Source: an uncultured Hyphomicrobiales bacterium
Lineage (GTDB): Bacteria > Pseudomonadota > Alphaproteobacteria > Rhizobiales > Beijerinckiaceae
Direction: 5' to 3'
Length of the DNA: 12,638 bases
Assembly: GCA_903932565.1 (NCBI GenBank)
Contig: CAIZGQ010000188.1
Location: forward strand, 1-12,638
Shown here: piece by piece, positions 7,356 to 12,638 of the stretch
Layout of the letters: every line of letters begins with the position of its first letter
Numbering within the stretch: the first letter of the stretch is position 1
Made by a program: the position numbers and the translations under genes
The notes under the pieces: generated by a model
What the model saw: only the letters and a program-made list of their open reading frames with translations
Databases searched by the model: none
What the model was told of the DNA's origin: nothing

Positions 7356-8596
7356 TCCGTCATCTTGCGACTGCCTGTTGTCTCCTGTTCGGCCTTGCAT
7401 CGGCTGCAGCGCAAGCACCGCTTGTGCTGCCGATGGCTGCACCGGCCTCCGCACAATTGCTGCAGCCCCGCAGTGTCGGCGAGGCAAAGCCTGCCAATCT
7501 GCCAGCGCCCCTGATTGCGCCATCCGCGCCATCTTCGAATGCGTCAAATGGAACTGCCGTGGACACGCGCCCGCTGCTCCTGGATTCACGCGATATTGCT
7601 TTGGGTGGCGCATTTCGTGCGACCCCGATCTGGCAGACCTGGAAGGGCCGGTTCGTCACTGACCATGGTCGTGTCGTCGACACCGGCAATTCCATGATCA
7701 GCCATTCGGAAGGGCAGGGCTACGGCATGTTGCTGGCGGTGGCGGCTGGCGACCGCGTCGTGTTTGATCGCATCTGGTCGTGGACGCGTGCCAATCTCAT
7801 GGTGCGTGATGATGAATTGTTTGCCTGGCGTTGGGAGCCCAACCAGCGGCCGGCCGTCTCGGACATGAACAATGCATCCGATGGTGATTTGCTGATCGCA
7901 TGGGCGCTGACCGAAGCAGCGGAATATTGGGGTGATGTCAGCTATCGCGTGATGGCGCGCCGGATCGCCGTCGAAGTCGGGCGCAAGGTCGTGCTGTATA
8001 AAACAAAGCGTGGCTCGCTGTTGTTGCCAGCCATTGCGGGCTTTTCTGCGCAGGATCGCACGGATGGCCCTGTGGTGAACTTGTCCTACTGGGTCTTCCC
8101 GGCGTTTGAGCGTTTGCCAATCGTTGCACCCGAAATTGATTGGTCGGGTATTTCGCAAAGCGGACTCGATCTTTTGAAAGCGTCGCGCTTTGGGTCCACA
8201 GCCCTGCCGACAGACTGGATCTCAGCGACAGATGCGGGCTCTCGTCCGGCGGACGGATTTGCGGCGCGCTTTGGCTATAACGCCATTCGCATTCCGCTTT
8301 ATCTGGCTTGGGCCGGTCTGGGCGAACGCGATCATTATACGCCGTTCATCAATTGGTCCCGGGCGCGGCGCGGCGCTTTGCCGGTTGTCGAAGTTGCGAG
8401 CGGCCGCAATGCCGAGACTTACAGCGAAGCTGGATATTCCTCCATCGCTGCGCTGTTGTCCTGCGTCACCGATCAAGCTGCATTGCCGGGCGACCTGCGC
8501 AATCTGCACCCGGGCGAAAACTATTATCCGTCGACCTTGCACATGCTGGTCCTGCTCGCAGCTCAGATGAGGTATCCGTCATGCTTCCGCGGCTGA
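7352..8596 (+). CDS. bcsZ: GH8 endo-beta-1,4-glucanase of the cellulose locus (BcsZ)
   Basis: This is a periplasmic family 8 glycoside hydrolase (endoglucanase, EC 3.2.1.4) of the kind needed for normal cellulose output. ATG 7352 overlaps the bcsB stop and has a strong GGAGG at 7339-7343, eight bases upstream, giving 414 residues. Upstream in-frame codons to 7085 lie within bcsB and are not used. A signal peptide (about 1-21, LASAAAQA) and a low-complexity Ala/Pro linker (to about 70) precede the catalytic domain (about 80-405). HSEGQGYGM carries the catalytic acid Glu120 (E. coli Glu55), and NNASDGDLLIAWAL carries Asp177 (E. coli Asp116, substrate binding). At the place of the E. coli base Asp243 (YDAIR) this protein reads YNAIR, with Asn310. 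Catalytic competence is therefore uncertain unless another residue serves as base. The family assignment is firm. Confidence 0.92.
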   Translation: MIRHLATACCLLFGLASAAAQAPLVLPMAAPASAQLLQPRSVGEAKPANLPAPLIAPSAPSSNASNGTAVDTRPLLLDSRDIALGGAFRATPIWQTWKGRFVTDHGRVVDTGNSMISHSEGQGYGMLLAVAAGDRVVFDRIWSWTRANLMVRDDELFAWRWEPNQRPAVSDMNNASDGDLLIAWALTEAAEYWGDVSYRVMARRIAVEVGRKVVLYKTKRGSLLLPAIAGFSAQDRTDGPVVNLSYWVFPAFERLPIVAPEIDWSGISQSGLDLLKASRFGSTALPTDWISATDAGSRPADGFAARFGYNAIRIPLYLAWAGLGERDHYTPFINWSRARRGALPVVEVASGRNAETYSEAGYSSIAALLSCVTDQAALPGDLRNLHPGENYYPSTLHMLVLLAAQMRYPSCFRG

Positions 8597-11292
8597 GCTT
8601 CGTTCTCCTCATTTCTGTGTCTGTTGCGGCGCTCAATACAGCGGCGCGCGCAGGTGAAAGCTTTCTGCTGGACTCAGAGCCAACAGCAAAGGCGCGCGCT
8701 TTGGGTGCGGCCAATATGTTGTCAGCTGCGCCCATGTCATCAGATTCCTCACTCGCTGTTCCCGCATCACAAGGGCTCGGCTCGCAAGCAAGTGCGTCGC
8801 CTGGTGCAGCCTCCCAAGGCGTTGGTCTGCGGCTCACAACGGGCGGTGCAGATGGGAGCGGCCCGGATGAAAGCGCTCTGCGGTATTATGCGTCGACCAA
8901 TCAGCGCGCCCGCGTCAACATCGAGATCGATCGCCTGAAACGTCTATATCCTGCGTGGGAAGCACCGCAAAATCTTTATGATGCGGCGGCTCCGGGCGGC
9001 GAAGATGAGGGCGGACTCTGGGATCTTTTTTCCAGTGATCGTATCGACGATCTGAAGGCTGCCATTGATCGCCGCATGCGCGAGGAGGCCGGTTGGCAGC
9101 CTTCAGCGGATTTGGTGCAAAAAATTCAGCGCAAGACACAGCGCATGAAGATTCTGGCGCTTTATCGTGAGGGCAAGAGCAAGGACATTCTTGACCTTGT
9201 GAAAAGCGATGCGTTCTCATCGGACGAGTCCGATGTTGAGGTCATGTGGCTTGTCGCCGAGACCTACGCAAAGTCCAAACAGGTTCCAGAAGCACAGGGC
9301 CTTTTCAAAACCGTGCTGAACACAAGCACAGAGTCGAGCCAGCGCATTGCCACCATCCAGAAGGCCATGGCCGTTTTGCGCATGAGTGATGTGGAGCCGC
9401 TGATCGCGTTGGGCCGCGCAGGCCCGGACGGTCGCAACGAGTTTAGCGCTATTCTGATCGATATCGTGCGGGCTCGCATCAGCGCCTACCTGCATGATGA
9501 GCGTGTGGATGAAGTTGATCCGGCAGAGCTTGCTGCGTTTGAAGATTATGCGCGGCTGGAGAAAGATCCAAACCAGCCCGCATTGGTCGCCTGGTATTGC
9601 TACAAGGTGAAGGATTATCGCAGCTCGTTTGACTGGTTCAAAACCGCCCTGGAGCGCGGTGGCGATGCCATGATTGCGCATGGCCTCGCGCATTCCCTGC
9701 GTGAATTGGGCATGCGCCGCGAGACCGAGGAAGTTGCGTATGCGTGGCGCGAGCCGCTCGTCAACAACATGATTGTGTTTCTGGATATTCTGGAAACCGA
9801 CCTCACCAAGGAAATCCCGCCCTATATCGAGCCCGAGCGTTTGCAGCGCTATGCGCGCACGACGATGGAGACAGCATCTGGCGAAGGGGCGCAGGCACTG
9901 GCCTGGTATGCTTACAATTCCTGCCAGTATGACGTGGCATGGGAATGGTTTCAGCGCGCCACGGCGTGGTTTCCCAAGGAGGCCACAGTCTATGGCTATG
10001 CGCTGACGGCCAATCGCCTCAAGAAGCGCAAGGAGCTTTTGGAACTCGCCAATCGGTATGATGGCTTGTTTCCTAAGGTCGTCGAGATCCTGTTCCCGGA
10101 TGGCTATTACCATCCACCCAGCCCGTGCGATCTGCCGGATGTGGCGAAAAATCGCCCGCATCCGCAAAATATGGGGACGTTTACCGTACCCGGTCCCTCA
10201 AACATCGATCCTGCCTTGGCCCGGGCTGGGGCTGATCCGCGCGACCCGAATGTGCAGTACGGTCGCAACGGCGCACAGACCGACCAGCCGCAAGTTCCAA
10301 AGATAAGCCGTGCCGAATTTCCAGTTCAGATTGATCCGGAAAACCCGCAGCGCGCGGCTTCCCTTGCACGGCCGGGCGACCGCAACATTCAGGTGGCGCT
10401 GCCGCCGGGGGCCAATATCGGTCTGCCGAACGAGCCGACGCGCGGTCCCTATCCGCAGGTGGCGCGCCGCGTGCCCGGCGTCGGTCCCATGCCGTATGAG
10501 CGGTGGGGTTTTGCGCTTCTGCCAAGCTGGAATGGAATTGAAACAGCAACGTGGCCACCAGCGTCCGCGCAAGCAGCTCCTGCTGGCACTTTGTGGGCGA
10601 CAGATGCCGATGCACGGGCGCAGGCCAATGGCGGTGCACCTGCGCCGACATCCGGGCCGAGCTACGCGCCTGCGCGTGCCCCGGGCAATGGCTATTCTTC
10701 GCAGGCCACGACCTTCGTGCCAGCCTCGCAGACCAGCATCCAGGCGCAACAGCCGCAGCGGTTCGCGCCCCAGCCCATGGGTGGCGCGCCGATCCCCGCA
10801 TGGGGCGGCACGCGGCAGGATTTGCGCCCCGTGGAGCGCCGCTCACAAGCGTCAGGCAGCAAGCTTTATGCGGCCCTTGTCGATCTTGATCCGGTGGGCA
10901 CCATTGCGCCCGAGCCCATGGGCCCTGTGGCGACATTCAAGCCGCTGGAGACGTCGGGCAACACGTGGGAGCTACGCCCATCCCTCGATGTGCCGGCTTT
11001 GCAGGCGCAGGCAGAGACGTCCTATCACGCGGGGGAATATTCCGTCGCGCTGGCGCATCTGGATGCGCGGGCCGCGCAAGTTCCCGAGACGCGCGAGCTT
11101 GCGATGATCCGGGGCTGGTCCCTGCTGCATCTGGAACGCCGCGAAGAAGCACGACGCGTGTTTGCGTCCCTGAATATCAAGCCCAAAGGCGTTGGCCGTG
11201 CGGCGCTGAGCGCGATCGCATCGTCCGCGGTTTCGAAATCCCCGACGGCAATGCCTGCCGACGATATGTCTTCCTTGCAGCTGAGAAGGTAG
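8581..11292 (+). CDS. Secreted TPR-repeat protein of the cellulose operon (BcsK-like; no BcsC barrel)
   Basis: This protein has 903 residues from ATG 8581, which overlaps the end of bcsZ by 16 nt and has GAGG at 8569-8572. The signal peptide is about 1-24 (SVAALNTAARA). A low-complexity stretch (30-95) is followed by a conserved-looking RLYPAWEAPQNLYD (121-134) and GLWDLF (145-150). Helical TPR-like repeats occupy about 190-265, 330-390 and 435-495. A long Pro/Ala/Gln/Gly-rich linker (about 508-800) leads to a last TPR pair (about 803-865). The C-terminal outer-membrane barrel that defines BcsC is absent; the chain ends soon after the TPRs. By position and TPR content it probably acts as a periplasmic scaffold replacing the BcsC TPR part, linking the synthase to envelope components. 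The name BcsK is used for TPR proteins of similar operons and is offered as a likely equivalent, not proven here. No catalytic motifs are visible. Confidence 0.85.
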   Translation: MLPRLSFVLLISVSVAALNTAARAGESFLLDSEPTAKARALGAANMLSAAPMSSDSSLAVPASQGLGSQASASPGAASQGVGLRLTTGGADGSGPDESALRYYASTNQRARVNIEIDRLKRLYPAWEAPQNLYDAAAPGGEDEGGLWDLFSSDRIDDLKAAIDRRMREEAGWQPSADLVQKIQRKTQRMKILALYREGKSKDILDLVKSDAFSSDESDVEVMWLVAETYAKSKQVPEAQGLFKTVLNTSTESSQRIATIQKAMAVLRMSDVEPLIALGRAGPDGRNEFSAILIDIVRARISAYLHDERVDEVDPAELAAFEDYARLEKDPNQPALVAWYCYKVKDYRSSFDWFKTALERGGDAMIAHGLAHSLRELGMRRETEEVAYAWREPLVNNMIVFLDILETDLTKEIPPYIEPERLQRYARTTMETASGEGAQALAWYAYNSCQYDVAWEWFQRATAWFPKEATVYGYALTANRLKKRKELLELANRYDGLFPKVVEILFPDGYYHPPSPCDLPDVAKNRPHPQNMGTFTVPGPSNIDPALARAGADPRDPNVQYGRNGAQTDQPQVPKISRAEFPVQIDPENPQRAASLARPGDRNIQVALPPGANIGLPNEPTRGPYPQVARRVPGVGPMPYERWGFALLPSWNGIETATWPPASAQAAPAGTLWATDADARAQANGGAPAPTSGPSYAPARAPGNGYSSQATTFVPASQTSIQAQQPQRFAPQPMGGAPIPAWGGTRQDLRPVERRSQASGSKLYAALVDLDPVGTIAPEPMGPVATFKPLETSGNTWELRPSLDVPALQAQAETSYHAGEYSVALAHLDARAAQVPETRELAMIRGWSLLHLERREEARRVFASLNIKPKGVGRAALSAIASSAVSKSPTAMPADDMSSLQLRR

Positions 11293-11296
11293 GGTC

Positions 11297-12529
11297 ATGT
11301 CCCGTGTTCACACCCTCTGCGTTTCCCCTCGCGCGCTCCTCATCATGGTGACCGCTGGCTTGCTCGTGTCAGGCTGCATGGCAGACGAGACACGCCGACC
11401 ATCGTTTGCGCAGGCCCCACAGGCCGGTGCAGGCACAGACATGATGGCCACGGGGGCCATTCGCAGCGCGGTGCCCGAGCAGGCGCTGCCAGGCAATGCG
11501 GCGCTGGCAGAATTGCCTGCCGGGGCGGGCATGGCAGAGGCTGTGCGTGAGCGCATCTTTGGCAATGGCGCGTATCAGGACATTCGTATGGATGGTCCAG
11601 CCCCCCACGGGGCCAATGTGCTGGAAGTGGCCGTGCAAACCGATGCAAATCCGGTTCGGCGCGACCTCGCCGTGCCGCTGAACAAGCCCTCCGAGCAGGG
11701 AATTCGGGCTGAGATTCAGGCGCGGTTTCCTGACCTGCGCATGCAGATCATTCCAAAGCCCATGGAAAATAGCTTCGGGCCGTTTGGCCTTGCCATCGGG
11801 CGATATGCTGATGGCACGCGCTGCCTGTATGCCTGGCAGTATATCGAAGACTTCCGCCCATCAGGCAAAGGCGAATCAAGTTTCAGCCGTTTGGCGGATT
11901 CTTGGTCACGAAAGTCAGGCTCACCGGCGTCGGTGCGCCTGCGCCTCTGCCGTCCTGACATCAGTGTCGATGAGCTTGCGTCCTACATGCAGGGCCTCAG
12001 CGTCGGGGATCCCGGCAACATTGAGCGCGTTCGGGCCGCCCGCAACGTGGTGGATCCATCTAACGTCGTGATGCCGGTTGCAGCGGGTCGTGGGGAACCA
12101 AGCGTGATTACGGCAGGTAATTTTGTGCCCGACGGCTCGCTGGAAAGTGCGCTTGGCCCAGAGCCTGTGCGCCAGCAGGCTGCAGCGCGCGCGGCACCTG
12201 TTTACGTGGCCAAACCCCGTCACGCTGCAGCACCGGCTGCGGGGCGTCCGACTGCGCCCTATGTTGCCAAGGCTCGGAGCGCCGCAAAGCCTGTCTCGCA
12301 GGTGGCCCGCGTCAAGCCAGAGCCAAAGGCGGACGACACGATCACGCCCTACAGCGGCCCGTACCTGGCACCCGTTGCGGGCGCTGCGACGTCATCCGCG
12401 CAACCCCAATTGTCGGCCCCGGCCTATCGATCCAACAGCTTGAATTCGGGCCTGCCGCCACAGGCGTTTCGCGGCCCGACGGCAAGCTACAACCCGTCGA
12501 CTGCGTCGAATTCGATATATGGTCGGTGA
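11297..12529 (+). CDS. bcsN: Cellulose biosynthesis lipoprotein, BcsN type
   Basis: This protein has 410 residues and starts 4 nt after the TPR gene, with AAGG at 11286-11289 as ribosome site. The N-terminus is a lipoprotein signal with lipobox LVSG-Cys27; the following residue is Met, not Asp, which favours outer-membrane sorting by the enterobacterial +2 rule. A folded core (about 75-240) includes FGPFGLAIGRY, CLYAWQYIEDF and RLRLCRP, with Cys176 and Cys218 placed to form a disulfide. From about 255 the chain becomes an Ala/Pro/Ser-rich, probably disordered tail with an imperfect repeat around YVAK (301-332) and Tyr-containing motifs up to the end (IYGR). Downstream position in a bcsABZ operon, the lipoprotein signal and the core style fit BcsN. 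Its molecular role is unknown; in the envelope it may tether the secretion path. It is the last gene before a terminator. Confidence 0.75.
   Translation: MSRVHTLCVSPRALLIMVTAGLLVSGCMADETRRPSFAQAPQAGAGTDMMATGAIRSAVPEQALPGNAALAELPAGAGMAEAVRERIFGNGAYQDIRMDGPAPHGANVLEVAVQTDANPVRRDLAVPLNKPSEQGIRAEIQARFPDLRMQIIPKPMENSFGPFGLAIGRYADGTRCLYAWQYIEDFRPSGKGESSFSRLADSWSRKSGSPASVRLRLCRPDISVDELASYMQGLSVGDPGNIERVRAARNVVDPSNVVMPVAAGRGEPSVITAGNFVPDGSLESALGPEPVRQQAAARAAPVYVAKPRHAAAPAAGRPTAPYVAKARSAAKPVSQVARVKPEPKADDTITPYSGPYLAPVAGAATSSAQPQLSAPAYRSNSLNSGLPPQAFRGPTASYNPSTASNSIYGR
12197..12292 (+). repeat. Imperfect repeat in the BcsN tail
   Basis: Residues 301-332 of the lipoprotein contain two related units, PVYVAKPRHAAAP and APYVAKARSAAKP. 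Lys/Pro/Ala-rich repeats of this type often form extended, basic linkers that can contact peptidoglycan or anionic polymers. That role is inference. Confidence 0.45.
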
Positions 12530-12540
12530 GACCATGAAAG

Positions 12541-12571
12541 CGACAGCGGCGGAGAAGATCAGCCGCTGTCG
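12541..12571. terminator. Convergent (bidirectional) hairpin terminator
   Basis: CGACAGCGGC (12541-12550) pairs perfectly with GCCGCTGTCG (12562-12571) around an 11-base loop. It begins 11 bases after the bcsN stop and is followed by TCTTCG on the + strand; on the minus strand it is followed by CTTTCAT. It overlaps the last codons and stop of the minus-strand gene at 12559-12638, so it probably ends transcription from both sides. Confidence 0.65.
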
Positions 12572-12638
12572 TCTTCGTAATTGGGCTTCACAGGCGTCAT
12601 GCGCAGCAGCGTGATGCGGTTGCGCGCCTTGCGCAGGA
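12559..12638 (-). CDS. 3' end of an unidentified minus-strand gene (partial)
   Basis: Reading leftwards from the window edge, the frame is open for 25 codons and ends at TGA (complement of 12559-12561). The peptide is LRKARNRITLLRMTPVKPNY followed by EDDSG. Third codon positions are almost all G or C, as in the neighbouring real genes, and the overlapping + strand reading frame from ATG 12534 looks poorer. The start lies outside the window. The fragment is basic and then acidic at the very end, and I cannot assign a family. It is convergent with the cellulose operon. Confidence 0.5.
   Translation of the reverse strand, partial: LRKARNRITLLRMTPVKPNYEDDSG

Noticed and set aside
8308..8580. Upstream extension of the TPR protein frame into bcsZ
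   Set aside because: The signal peptide begins at ATG 8581 with GAGG upstream; the extension is out-of-frame bcsZ sequence.
9217..10167. 316-codon minus-strand reading frame inside the TPR gene
   Set aside because: Antisense shadow of a well-supported gene, with composition rich in His, Arg and Cys typical of shadow frames.
12534..12614. Small + strand frame from ATG 12534 after bcsN
   Set aside because: It crosses the terminator hairpin and overlaps the minus-strand frame, which has the better codon pattern.

Overview
This window carries a compact bacterial cellulose biosynthesis (bcs) locus, all on the + strand. It is flanked by the 3' part of gpsA on the left and by the last 25 codons of an unidentified minus-strand gene on the right. 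Protein style and gene set (bcsS, bcsA, bcsB, bcsZ, a TPR protein, a BcsN-type lipoprotein, with no bcsC, bcsD or bcsQ) point to an alphaproteobacterium, most likely Hyphomicrobiales (Rhizobiales). This resembles the Agrobacterium/Methylobacterium type of cellulose operon. The DNA is GC-rich, with G or C frequent at third codon positions throughout. I see no mobile elements, tRNAs, rRNAs or CRISPR arrays.

Layout: 1-990, gpsA lacking its first few codons; 991-1232, a leader/promoter region; 1233-2027, bcsS, a secreted protein that looks like an outer-membrane beta-barrel; 2028-2392, an intergenic region with a strong terminator hairpin after bcsS and the bcsA promoter region; 2393-4666, bcsA, the catalytic glycosyltransferase with PilZ domain; 4692-7355, bcsB, its periplasmic partner; 7352-8596, bcsZ, a GH8 endoglucanase; 8581-11292, a 903-residue TPR protein; 11297-12529, a lipoprotein of BcsN type; 12541-12571, a convergent terminator; 12559-12638, the end of a minus-strand gene. 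From bcsA to bcsN the genes are 25 nt apart or closer, and two pairs overlap, so they almost certainly form one operon. bcsS appears to be a separate transcript, but it shares a spaced sequence element with the bcsA promoter region.

How the parts should work together: BcsA polymerises UDP-glucose and threads the glucan through the inner membrane. BcsB receives it in the periplasm, and the GH8 enzyme is secreted to the periplasm. The TPR protein, the lipoprotein and BcsS must then do the work that BcsC does in enterobacteria. Three points deserve a second look: the PilZ RxxxR motif of BcsA reads Asp-x-x-x-Arg; the position matching the catalytic base Asp243 of E. coli BcsZ is Asn; and bcsS and bcsA share a two-part upstream element with identical spacing. 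I did not find an entirely undescribed system. The novelty lies in these variations on a known locus.
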